Below are positions 1 to 7,137 of a stretch of DNA of 21,037 bases, in pieces. Origin of the DNA: Promethearchaeota archaeon (GTDB lineage Archaea > Asgardarchaeota > Lokiarchaeia > Sigynarchaeales > SOKP01); assembly GCA_004524515.1 (NCBI GenBank), contig SDNV01000044.1, positions 1 to 21,037 of the forward strand, given 5' to 3'. Both the position numbers and the translations under genes were made by a program. Positions within the stretch are counted from its first letter, which is position 1; every line of letters starts with the position of its first letter. The notes beneath the pieces are model-generated. The model was not told the DNA's origin. It ran no database searches and worked only from the letters and a program-made list of their open reading frames with translations.

Positions 1-1
1 A

Positions 2-508
2 TCCAATGCAAAGATTTTTTTTTCTAAAACCCGCTATGAATTATTGGATATTAAAGGATTAAGAGTGATATTGAGTGGTGAAATTCCAAGAACACATAAA
101 ATAGAAGATTTTGATAATTTTTTTTCCCTACAAAATGGGGTTCTTGAAGTGGATATAATTTTAGACGATAAATGTCTTATATTTGAATTCGATGAGAATG
201 TTATTTTATTAAACGGGTGTTGTCATGCGGGTCTAATGAATACTATTGATTATGTAAAAAACTTAACTGATAAACCCATTACCCATATTATCGGGGGCGT
301 TCATATGGCAAGTGCTTCAGATGAAAAAATAAGGGAGACAGTCGAATATTTACGAACATTTCAAAATTATGAATTTCCATTGTACATATTTCCATTACAT
401 TGTTCTGGTCAGAAAATTATTCAAGAGATTAATAAAATAAGAATCCCTGAAATTCGTGCATATGATGCAAGCGTAGGTACTATATTCACCTTTAAAACTA
501 CGTTTTAA
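2..508 (+). CDS. Metallo-beta-lactamase-fold hydrolase (COG1237-like), 5' truncated
   Basis: The reading frame is open from base 2, so the gene starts outside the window and only the C-terminal part (about 168 residues) is present. The visible motifs are GEIPR (about bases 80-94), GCCHAGLMNTIDY, with a metal-ligand His, and GGVHM, with a second His. This arrangement is typical of the branch of the metallo-beta-lactamase superfamily often annotated as 7,8-dihydropterin-6-methyl-4-(beta-D-ribofuranosyl)-aminobenzene 5'-phosphate synthase-like. The usual HxHxDH metal motif would lie in the missing N-terminal part. The substrate cannot be told from this fragment; the dihydropterin annotation is a family label rather than a proven role. 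The protein is probably cytosolic, with no membrane segment in the visible part. It ends 7 bases from the convergent alkyltransferase gene. Confidence 0.8.
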   Translation, partial: SNAKIFFSKTRYELLDIKGLRVILSGEIPRTHKIEDFDNFFSLQNGVLEVDIILDDKCLIFEFDENVILLNGCCHAGLMNTIDYVKNLTDKPITHIIGGVHMASASDEKIRETVEYLRTFQNYEFPLYIFPLHCSGQKIIQEINKIRIPEIRAYDASVGTIFTFKTTF

Positions 509-515
509 AATTTAT

Positions 516-878
516 CTATTTTATTCCCTCAATTTTTAATAAATTTAATTTTAAATTCTTTTGCCAACTATCATTTGCCTCACCCATAAACCCTCCTAAG
601 GTGCCATTTTTTCTTATCACACGATGACAGGGAATAATTAAGGGTAATGGATTTTTTTTCATAACATTCCCAATTGCTCGATAAGCTTTGGTATTTATTG
701 CATTCCCTATATCCGAATAAGTTGTAAACTCCCCATAGTTCACATTCTCCACTAAATAATGAATAATTTCTTTAGAAAATCTCGAGGGAAATTTTTTATC
801 AATCGAGAGATCAATGCCTAATTCCTGTATTTCTTCATATAAATTAATTTTTTCTCCAGAAAAATAGGTCTTAATCAA
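516..878 (-). CDS. ogt: O6-alkylguanine-DNA alkyltransferase (methylated-DNA--protein-cysteine methyltransferase)
   Basis: This is a suicide DNA repair protein that moves alkyl groups from O6-alkylguanine to its own cysteine. The alkyltransferase domain is complete. It has a winged-helix region (EFTTYSDIGNAI, about residues 51-62), an R-containing recognition helix (YRAIGNVMKKNP), the acceptor motif PCHRVI (Cys near residue 83) and the downstream GGFMG. The start given here is the only ATG/GTG/TTG in frame, a TTG at 876-878. It yields 120 residues, shorter than the usual 150-190. The same frame continues upstream for about 67 more codons that look like the usual N-terminal domain (see the next entry), so this start is probably not the true one. 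It converges on the metallo-beta-lactamase gene. Confidence 0.9.
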   Translation of the reverse strand: MIKTYFSGEKINLYEEIQELGIDLSIDKKFPSRFSKEIIHYLVENVNYGEFTTYSDIGNAINTKAYRAIGNVMKKNPLPLIIPCHRVIRKNGTLGGFMGEANDSWQKNLKLNLLKIEGIK

Positions 879-1095
879 CTCAATAACTTTTTGGATCGTT
901 TCAAATTCAACAGAATTGCTCTTTTTTGCTATAATAAGTTTATTTTTTTCGATATGTGTTAAAAGGTCCTTTTCACTATTGAAAAAATTAATTGAATTTA
1001 AAGAAATGGTTGCTTGATTTTTTGAAAGATTAAAAGATATGAGAACGAATAGTTTTAATTTTTTATCTTCAAAATATATGATGGAAAAGAATCAT
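879..1095 (-). other. In-frame N-terminal extension of the alkyltransferase gene, without a usable start codon
   Basis: Reading on the minus strand, the alkyltransferase frame is open from the TTG at 878 back to a TGA at 1094-1092. The encoded residues (for example IIYFEDKKLKLFVLISF, then LTHIEKNKLIIAKKSNS) resemble the N-terminal domain of Ogt proteins. No ATG, GTG or TTG occurs in frame here. An ATG at 1095-1093, directly after AAAAAGGTG, opens the neighbouring frame and stops after eight codons. Dropping one T from the short run that follows would join this ATG to the extension as MIFSIIYFEDKK. So there is either a one-base sequence error, a real frameshift, or a non-standard start (ATA at 1079-1077 or ATC at 1082-1080). 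Confidence 0.6.
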
Positions 1096-1222
1096 CACCT
1101 TTTTAAAGCGTGAGTGCAATACAATTAAAATTAATTACGATTAGCATAATTATATAAAATATACCTCTATTATAAGATATGATTTTTATTAGAAAAAAAT
1201 AAATAAAAGTTCAAGTACAAAA

Positions 1223-1231
1223 TTTATAATA
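1223..1231 (+). promoter_or_regulatory. Possible TATA box for the coiled-coil gene
   Basis: TTTATAATA lies about 38 bases before the ATG at 1266, so initiation 25-30 bases downstream would give a short leader. A second match, TATATAAAA at 1151-1159, lies further upstream. In such AT-rich DNA both are weak evidence. Confidence 0.35.
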
Positions 1232-1265
1232 TACTACTCAAAAATTAAAATTATATGGATTAGCG

Positions 1266-2306
1266 ATGACAAAAAAAGATACAAAATCGTTATTAGATGA
1301 TATTGAATCCAAACAGGATGTAAAAGCCCGTATGGAGGAAAAAATCGAACGTTTAACAATGCTGGTTGATAAACAAAAAAGGATTATCGCCGATCAAACC
1401 TCCTTAATAGACCAGCAAAAGGAAAAGCTCTCTAAAATGGTAGATATTCCTGATGATATCCGGGAATTAAGAGAAATGATTGGTACCCAGAGAGCCCAGA
1501 TTAATGAAAAAGAATTAGAACTGGAACATACTAAGGGGTTATTAGCTCAAGCTCAAAAAGAATTAGAGTTAATTCAAAATCGTATGAACCCTACTCAAAT
1601 TAAAGTAGAGGCAGCTCTTGAAACTATAGGAAAATTGAAGGAAGAATTAGCACAGAAAAATTCGGAAATCACGGTTAAAAATGAAACCATAAAAACGTTA
1701 TCAAACAAATATACTGAAGCAGAAACCACTGCTAAAGCACTAATAAAAAGATTAGAGGAAGCAGAAAGGGGTGGAGCAACGAGAAAAGAGATTGAAGAAT
1801 TGAAAATCCAACATTCCGAGGAAAGAAAGGAATTAAATTCAGAGATTACTAAATTAGAATCTCAATTATTAGACCAAAAGTTAGAATATGACGAAAAATT
1901 AGCGGAAGCAAAGGATATGGCTGAAAGATACGATGGGTTGGTGGAAAAAGTAAATGAATTAACTGAAAAAAATAATGAAGCTACTGATGAGATTAAGAGA
2001 CTAAATAAAGAATTGGATGAGAAAGTTAAAATCCTAAATGCAAAAATGGAAGATTTAAGACTGTTTAGAGAAGATAATATCTCTAAAATATCTTATCTTG
2101 ATGGATTAAAACCTATAATGGAAGAAGACCCCCTTTTCAGAGCATTTTTCATTATTGTAGAAGTAGGACATATATCCTTGGAGGATCTTAGAGCAGCGGT
2201 AGGATCTCCTATAGTTGTGGTGAAAAAAGACGTTCAAAGATTAGAAAATGCCGGATTAATTGAATTAGATGAAACTGGCAAAATCAGTGCTAAACATTTT
2301 GAGTAA
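1266..2306 (+). CDS. Long coiled-coil protein with C-terminal winged-helix-like domain
   Basis: A 346-residue, highly charged protein. Residues from about 15 to 270 show almost unbroken heptad character, rich in Glu, Lys, Leu and Gln and containing almost no Pro, as expected for a long dimeric coiled coil. From about residue 280 the composition changes to a compact segment (DPLFRAFFIIVEVGHISLED, then VVKKDVQRLENAGLIELDE) that looks like a winged-helix: two helices, a recognition-type helix and a short beta wing. There is no signal peptide or membrane segment. This fold plan suggests a cytosolic scaffold or adaptor that ends in a protein- or nucleic-acid-binding domain. I do not recognise a named family; similar coiled-coil/winged-helix proteins are, to my knowledge, common in Asgard genomes. 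It is transcribed alone, with minus-strand genes on both sides. Confidence 0.8.
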   Translation: MTKKDTKSLLDDIESKQDVKARMEEKIERLTMLVDKQKRIIADQTSLIDQQKEKLSKMVDIPDDIRELREMIGTQRAQINEKELELEHTKGLLAQAQKELELIQNRMNPTQIKVEAALETIGKLKEELAQKNSEITVKNETIKTLSNKYTEAETTAKALIKRLEEAERGGATRKEIEELKIQHSEERKELNSEITKLESQLLDQKLEYDEKLAEAKDMAERYDGLVEKVNELTEKNNEATDEIKRLNKELDEKVKILNAKMEDLRLFREDNISKISYLDGLKPIMEEDPLFRAFFIIVEVGHISLEDLRAAVGSPIVVVKKDVQRLENAGLIELDETGKISAKHFE

Positions 2307-2416
2307 TTGTAATTATTCTTTTTTCTTTTTATCTAACTAAAACTCAAGAAAGAGTTTGTGTTTATAGCCGAATCTATACAGAAAGATCGAATTATCAAAA
2401 AATATAAAGCACTTAT

Positions 2417-2719
2417 TTAAACTTTAGCTAATTCTTTGTATAAATCTGGCAAGGCTTTCATATAGGATCCATCTGGTATTTTATCAAGAAGTTCTGCCGC
2501 AATTTTCTTCAAAACCTCTCGATACTTATGAGGTTTTTCATCGCGTCGAAGCAATAGTGCAATTACATAATTCTCAACAGAAATAAAATCTTCTCCTACT
2601 CCAGAAAAAAAAGAAACTACTTTATTGTTTTTTAGCGAAATTGAGGCAAAACCAGGCTTTAACGATTGATAACGATGAGAGCTATAAACTTGGGTGAGTA
2701 AATTATTCGTTATTTTCAA
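2417..2719 (-). CDS. Small longin-like domain protein
   Basis: The sequence from the first possible standard start (TTG at 2717-2719) codes for 100 residues. Read with the upstream extension, it has two N-terminal strands (IGILIIRWDNEIGP), a helix, two more strands (PGFASISLKNNKVVSFFSG), a further strand and a long C-terminal helix (REVLKKIAAELLDKI). This order is like longin or profilin-type small domains, which in Asgard archaea are numerous and thought to work with small GTPases. No membrane segment is seen and the protein is probably cytosolic. The family call rests on pattern only. The TTG start would cut off the first strand pair, so the true start is probably further upstream. Confidence 0.6.
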   Translation of the reverse strand: MKITNNLLTQVYSSHRYQSLKPGFASISLKNNKVVSFFSGVGEDFISVENYVIALLLRRDEKPHKYREVLKKIAAELLDKIPDGSYMKALPDLYKELAKV

Positions 2720-2800
2720 GTTTTCTGGATAAAATCCTTCATTTATAGGTCCTATCTCGTTGTCCCATCTTATGATTAAGATTCCGATCGGAACTGTTAT
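2720..2800 (-). other. In-frame N-terminal extension of the longin-like gene, without a usable start codon
   Basis: Upstream of the TTG at 2719 the frame is open to a TGA at 2845-2843. The stretch reads ITVPIGILIIRWDNEIGP, then INEGFYPEN, and supplies the first two strands expected for the fold. It contains no ATG, GTG or TTG in frame. The best start by position is an ATA at 2800-2798, one base after a GGTG at 2805-2802. That gives 127 residues, but the spacing is too short for an ordinary Shine-Dalgarno. A base change from ATG to ATA, or a near-cognate start, would explain it. Confidence 0.5.
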
Positions 2801-3056
2801 GCACCTTTTAAGTTTAATTAAAAAAGAAATGAATCCAAATTAATCAAGCATATATTATGAATTAAACTTTTTTATTAATTAAATATGTTGTTATTATTTA
2901 AATCTATAGGCAAAGTAAAATTTAAATTAAAGTACAATTTTTGATTATTGTTTCCCTTATACAACAATATAACAACAAAATCAAAATTCTCACATCTGGT
3001 TGCGACACTTTAATAATAATAGTAGCATATCGGAAACTAACATAGGAGCCATTTTT

Positions 3057-3240
3057 GGAGGGATTACCGAGTAAATCGATTACCAAGTGAATCGATTTCG
3101 GGAACATGGTCAATTTTTTATTGACTTGAAGCAATTAAAGGCCACAGGTCGCTTGAAAAAATGGGTCAAGACCGATCATAGGTGCTGGACTTAAGATCCA
3201 GTGGCATAGGCCTTCGGGAGTTCAAATCTCCCTCCCTCCA
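3057..3240 (+). tRNA. tRNA-Leu(UAA) with about 100 nt of intervening sequence in the D-arm
   Basis: The acceptor strand GGAGGGA (3057-3063) pairs fully with TCCCTCC (3233-3239), followed by discriminator A3240; CCA is not encoded beyond that A. The T-arm is GGGAG-TTCAAAT-CTCCC (3216-3232), the anticodon arm is CTGGA-CTTAAGA-TCCAG (3185-3201) with anticodon TAA, and a long class II variable arm with GGC/GCC lies between them. The D-stem is split: ACC at 3066-3068 and GGT at 3181-3183 stand more than 110 nt apart. Removing about 3073-3107 and 3114-3179 leaves an 83-nt tRNA-Leu with D-arm ACCGAGTGGTCAAAGGT. Intron 1 has a bulge-helix-bulge-like fold: CCGA (3067-3070) with TCGG (3098-3101), bulge GTA, then an 8-bp AATCGATT hairpin. 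Exact junctions, and whether there are one or two introns, are not certain. Confidence 0.88.
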
Positions 3241-3242
3241 TA

Positions 3243-3250
3243 TTTTTTTT
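3243..3250 (+). terminator. Poly-T tract after the tRNA
   Basis: Eight T residues begin three bases after the mature 3' end, as expected for archaeal intrinsic termination at T-runs. Confidence 0.55.
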
Positions 3251-3296
3251 AAAATTCTCTTATAATTATAATATGTTTTAAATCAATTAGGCATTA

Positions 3297-3611
3297 ATGA
3301 TGGATGATTCAGTAATATGGGAGACTAAACGTGAGAGGTTAATTAGAATTCTAAAAGATAATCAAGTTAGTATTGATTTAAGAAGTATAATGAAAGAATT
3401 CGAATACCCCAGCAAAAAAAGCTTAATTAGAGATATCACGAGCATTGCTAAAACGTTAAAGAATGATGATTTAAGGCTAATAATATCACCTCCTTTATGT
3501 AATGCATGTGGCTATGTATTTCGGTTGAAGAAAGATGCGTTAAAAATTCCTTCAAAATGTCCAAAATGTAAACAGCAGAGGATTGAATGGCCCTCTATCA
3601 GATTAGCTTAA
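3297..3611 (+). CDS. HTH plus Zn-ribbon transcriptional regulator (COG3357-like)
   Basis: A 104-residue protein. Residues 10-55 form a small helix-turn-helix-like region (ETKRERLIRILKD, IDLRSIMKEF, SLIRDITSIAKTL). A C-terminal zinc ribbon has ligands C68-x2-C71 and C88-x2-C91, in PPLCNACGYVF and PSKCPKCK. This combination, with the conserved PPxCxxCGYxF sequence, matches the archaeal group described as predicted transcriptional regulators with an HTH fused to a Zn-ribbon. The protein probably binds DNA in the cytosol; its target is unknown. A second ATG directly follows the first, so the start may be at 3297 or 3300. It begins 57 bases after the tRNA and could in part be transcribed from the same region. 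Confidence 0.85.
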   Translation: MMDDSVIWETKRERLIRILKDNQVSIDLRSIMKEFEYPSKKSLIRDITSIAKTLKNDDLRLIISPPLCNACGYVFRLKKDALKIPSKCPKCKQQRIEWPSIRLA

Positions 3612-3673
3612 GAATTTTAATCAAATTAGAAAAAAAAGATGGACCTAATTTAGAAAAAACTCTAAGCTTTTTT

Positions 3674-4519
3674 TTAAATGCTATCTTCTGACTTAACTAA
3701 ATATCTAATTAATATTAAATTTAAAATCATAGGAATAAGTCCAAAACCGAAAATTGTAATCATAATATAACTAAAGAAATTGGTTACACTCGCAGATGCG
3801 AATAATTGACCTAAAGAATCAATTAAATAATGAGTGATTATACAGGGCAGGAGACTTTTGGTCTTAATAAACAAATATCCAAATACGATTCCAAAAAATG
3901 TTGCGTAGATAACTTGGATAACAGTGATTATTATATTTCCACCAGAAAGTAGATTAAATAGATGCATTAATCCAAATAGTATACTTGAAATGATAACAGA
4001 TTTTTTTTCTGAATATTTTTTAGCTAAAAGAGTCAAAATAATTCCTCTAAACATAACTTCCTCCCAAATACCAGGTCTTAAAGCAGTTATGAATATTAAA
4101 AAACCGAGATTACCTGATTGTGGTGAACCAAAAATCGCATTTGGACTAAAAATATAAACCCCAAAAATTATAATAAAAATCCATCCACATAGACTAGTGA
4201 CTGCAAATAACAGTAATCCAAGTAGGATATTTCTTTTTAAAGGTTTATAAACGCTAAGACCTATGGTTTCTTTCCATTCATCAAAAGATTCCTTACCGTT
4301 TGGAAGATGTAAACCAAATGGAGTGATAATTAAAAATAAGATCATAAGTGCTATAAATATAATAATAAATCGCATGATTGTAAACATTAAAAACGATGAG
4401 GATCCGAATAAAATAATACTTAGAATTGTGGATCCAAACAAAAACAAACCAAACAATCCCATTAAGACAATTGATCCTAAGAGGGGGTATTTAATAAGCT
4501 TCTCACGTATTTTTACCAT
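3674..4519 (-). CDS. CPBP-family intramembrane metalloprotease (CAAX protease / Abi type)
   Basis: A 281-residue multi-span membrane protein with about seven to eight hydrophobic segments. The three family motifs are present in order: EEVMFR (EExxxR, residues 153-158), FGLMHLFN with His186 (FxxxH), and HYLIDS (HxxxD type, His230 and Asp234). Together these form the metal-binding active site inside the membrane. Known members cleave prenylated CAAX ends, process peptides or act in bacteriocin self-protection; the substrate here cannot be inferred. The gene stands alone on the minus strand, facing the HTH/Zn-ribbon gene. The length is normal and all motifs are intact, so it should be active. 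Confidence 0.9.
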   Translation of the reverse strand: MVKIREKLIKYPLLGSIVLMGLFGLFLFGSTILSIILFGSSSFLMFTIMRFIIIFIALMILFLIITPFGLHLPNGKESFDEWKETIGLSVYKPLKRNILLGLLLFAVTSLCGWIFIIIFGVYIFSPNAIFGSPQSGNLGFLIFITALRPGIWEEVMFRGIILTLLAKKYSEKKSVIISSILFGLMHLFNLLSGGNIIITVIQVIYATFFGIVFGYLFIKTKSLLPCIITHYLIDSLGQLFASASVTNFFSYIMITIFGFGLIPMILNLILIRYLVKSEDSI

Positions 4520-4737
4520 TATAATTTTCTCATTTATTTTTTTATTATGAGATTTTAATAATTCCTAGAGTAAAATAGACAATATTATAAGAATTTAATG
4601 ATTTTTGTGGAATAATTATTCTCAGAGGCTTAGAATTTTTATTTAAATTGGTAATAAGTCAACGTAAAATATTGTAAAATACTACTGTAATTCTTTTATT
4701 ACTAAATTTGAAAACTTAAAATCGAAACAATCGTAAA

Positions 4738-4746
4738 TTATAAATA
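4738..4746 (+). promoter_or_regulatory. TATA box for the longin-like/winged-helix gene
   Basis: TTATAAATA is centred about 35 bases before the ATG at 4777. Initiation 25-30 bases downstream would fall just before the start codon, giving a nearly leaderless mRNA; no ribosome binding site is seen. Confidence 0.5.
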
Positions 4747-4776
4747 AGATTACAATTAACAAAGCTTTGACATAAG

Positions 4777-5484
4777 ATGGGTGAAAATGAAATTTCAGAG
4801 TATTTTTCACTAGCATTATCTCTTGAATATGTAATCATAACGCATAGAGACAGCCATGGAATTATATATATTAAGTCAGGTTATGGTATGGGTTTAGATC
4901 CTCAATTTATTGAACTTTTTCGTACAGCAGTAGAGCATGGAATCATTGAATTGCCTGAAACTGAAGGAGAATTTGAACATGCTACTCTCGAGGGAAAATA
5001 TCTTCTTACTCGAGCAGGAAATAAAATATGGATTAGTATTGTTTTAAATCAAATCCCTACAAGATATACAAGGGAAGCTTTACATAATTTTTCTGTTGAA
5101 TTTGAAAACCATTTTGGAGGCAAAGTAAGAAATCTTTATTCTAGGTATGAGGGGGATGTCACCATCTTTCTACAAGAATCAATCACTAGAAAGACTGTGG
5201 ATGATATTATTGAAGAAAGTTTTCATCTAAGCCTGAAATTGCCTCATAAGTTAGGATCTATAAAAGGCAAAAACGTTTTAGAAGAGTCTAAAAAATTGTA
5301 CAAAATAGCAAAACATATCTCGCATAAACCTAAACGGATTATAAACCTTGAGGATTTATTGAATAGTGCTCATAAAAAGATGAATTATAGAATTGATGAA
5401 ATAATTTTTCTTATTGATGACTTAATTAAAAATGAATTACTTATACCTATTTATCCAGAAAAGCTTGAAGAGCAATTAACTTAA
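4777..5484 (+). CDS. Longin-like domain protein with C-terminal winged-helix-like region
   Basis: A 235-residue cytosolic protein without membrane segments. The first about 140 residues alternate strands and helices in a longin-like order: YVIITHRDSHGIIYIKSG, helix FIELFRTAVEHGI, strands around YLLTRAGNKIWISIVLNQI, then a long helix REALHNFSVEFENHFGGKV. Residues from about 165 onward (SKKLYKIAKHISHKPKRI, INLEDLLNSAHKKM, then IDEIIFLIDDLIKNELLIPI) look like a winged-helix or similar helical domain. Longin and roadblock domains in Asgard archaea are thought to serve small GTPase-based regulation, so a role as a GTPase partner or signalling adaptor is an inference. The family call rests on fold pattern only. 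The gene is transcribed alone. Confidence 0.6.
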   Translation: MGENEISEYFSLALSLEYVIITHRDSHGIIYIKSGYGMGLDPQFIELFRTAVEHGIIELPETEGEFEHATLEGKYLLTRAGNKIWISIVLNQIPTRYTREALHNFSVEFENHFGGKVRNLYSRYEGDVTIFLQESITRKTVDDIIEESFHLSLKLPHKLGSIKGKNVLEESKKLYKIAKHISHKPKRIINLEDLLNSAHKKMNYRIDEIIFLIDDLIKNELLIPIYPEKLEEQLT

Positions 5485-5657
5485 TTTTTTCTTAAGAGCG
5501 CTAAGACTTTATATTTTTATTTGGAAAGTTTATTGAGAAATAAATTACTCAAAATTAAAACTTAAAAATAGATAATAATCATTAAGATATTAATGAAAAT
5601 AATAATGTTTTAAAATTAAACCCTGTTTTCATTAAGAAATAGTTTGAGAAAATTAGA

Positions 5658-7130
5658 ATGTCAACACTCAAAAATACAATATACTATCCTAATCGGTGTA
5701 AATTTTTTATCGATACTAATAATTTAGTTAATTCATCTATGCTAAACCCGATATTAGATAAATTCGATGATGATGCAATAGAAAGACTAAATGAAGTATT
5801 AAAAGGAATTAAGTTTCTTGTTGGAGGCAAACAATGGCATCAAAATCAAAGAGGATATCTAAAAGCTGCGGTTTATGAATATAATTTTAATGATAGAACG
5901 ATATTGGTATTTCTTTCAAAAATATTTGAATTAGGGTTTAAAAGATGGAAAAGAATAAATTATGGATCTTTGAAGAGGTTCGTCTGGGAATCGTTTTGTC
6001 ATGAGATCATAATGCTTTTAACTCATATAACGAAATTAGACTTATTTTTAGCTAAAAAAGCAAAAAACTATTATTTGGATCAATCGGATGAGAAGTCACT
6101 AAGTTTCTTAAGAGATTTATTTAATTATAAAAAAGAAAACTTACCGCGCATTAATTTTATAAAAATTGATAATCTACTTTGGAATGAATCCTTACCCAAT
6201 AGCTTAGGATTTTTAAACGTGCTTTATTCTAGAAAAATTAGTAAATTAAAAAAAACACTTCCCTACGAACCTGTATTTATAAAAGTGAAATTCTTTAATG
6301 AACTGAGGAAGGTAAAATTAAACCACAAATATGAATATAATCTTTCAGAACTCATTAATTATTGTATCCATAGTGAACATTTTGAAAAACTCTATTCGAA
6401 TATTCCGTCTTATGATAAACTTCAAAGAGAATTTTATAATAAAGCAAAAAGGATAATACTAAAGTTTTTTGAGCAATATGAAATTATAAATGAGTTAGAT
6501 AGATATGTGGATTCAGCTAACCGTACACATTATTTTTTATCACATAAAACTTTTGAAAGAGTAAAGAGTGTTTGTTTACAAACGTGTATCGCTAAGATTA
6601 AAAACCAAGTTTTAGAGGAATATAAAAAATTTAGAAAATTCTATTCAAAGTGTCCCATCTGCTTGAAAAAACAGTCTACTCAGATAACATGTGAAAATAT
6701 ATTCTTTAATTCAAAATATCGTTATTTTAAAGAGATTCTCTTAAAAAAAATGAATGATGTGAAATCTTTAGACTTATTAAACTCTCCTGACTATTATTTT
6801 GGAGTACCTTGCGACCATTGTTTTCAACTTACAAGAAATATTCAAGGAAAGTTTTCTGAACTCAATTTATTACAAAAGTTTATTTTAAAATTTGATACAT
6901 GCCCAATTTGTGGTCAAAAAAACCATATCGATTATCTTACAAATTTTTATAATGATGAAAATAATAAAGCTCTTCGAGATCATTTAATTAATAATATGGA
7001 TTTGTCTCAAAAATCAAAAAAATTCAAAATCGATATCGGAATTCCGTGTTGTAATTGTTTCGACCAATTTTTTGAAGAAGAATCGAATATCGGCATTTTA
7101 GATATTTCTTATTTGCGTGAAGAATTATAA
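5658..7130 (+). CDS. Unknown protein with a duplicated CPIC...CxxCF cysteine module
   Basis: A 490-residue protein I cannot assign to a family. The N-terminal about 320 residues are basic, mainly helical by eye and rich in Lys, Asn, Phe and Tyr. The C-terminal part contains a repeated unit. Copy 1 has C332-x2-C335 (KCPICLKK) and C385-x2-C388 (VPCDHCFQ); copy 2 has C415-x2-C418 (TCPICGQK) and C464-x2-C467 (IPCCNCFDQ). Each pair is separated by about 46-50 residues with a helical middle. Each copy could bind one zinc through four cysteines. No signal peptide or membrane segment is seen. The basic N-terminus and zinc-finger-like C-terminus fit nucleic-acid or protein binding, but this is inference. 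It ends 7 bases from the convergent kinase gene. Confidence 0.7.
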   Translation: MSTLKNTIYYPNRCKFFIDTNNLVNSSMLNPILDKFDDDAIERLNEVLKGIKFLVGGKQWHQNQRGYLKAAVYEYNFNDRTILVFLSKIFELGFKRWKRINYGSLKRFVWESFCHEIIMLLTHITKLDLFLAKKAKNYYLDQSDEKSLSFLRDLFNYKKENLPRINFIKIDNLLWNESLPNSLGFLNVLYSRKISKLKKTLPYEPVFIKVKFFNELRKVKLNHKYEYNLSELINYCIHSEHFEKLYSNIPSYDKLQREFYNKAKRIILKFFEQYEIINELDRYVDSANRTHYFLSHKTFERVKSVCLQTCIAKIKNQVLEEYKKFRKFYSKCPICLKKQSTQITCENIFFNSKYRYFKEILLKKMNDVKSLDLLNSPDYYFGVPCDHCFQLTRNIQGKFSELNLLQKFILKFDTCPICGQKNHIDYLTNFYNDENNKALRDHLINNMDLSQKSKKFKIDIGIPCCNCFDQFFEEESNIGILDISYLREEL

Positions 7131-7137
7131 TTTGGTT

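Noticed and set aside
2340..2357. Six-base stem AAACTC/GAGTTT after the coiled-coil gene
   Set aside because: Too short and without a following T-run, so not supported as a terminator.
2922..3134. Minus-strand open frame of 70 codons
   Set aside because: It runs across the 5' part of the tRNA-Leu and its insert and shows no protein-like composition.
3057..3240. The tRNA-Leu as a pseudogene
   Set aside because: Acceptor, T-arm, anticodon arm and variable arm are all perfectly paired and the D-arm can be restored exactly by excision, which is unlikely after decay.
3924..4550. Two plus-strand open frames of 77 and 95 codons
   Set aside because: They lie opposite the well-supported CPBP protease gene and have no recognisable motifs.
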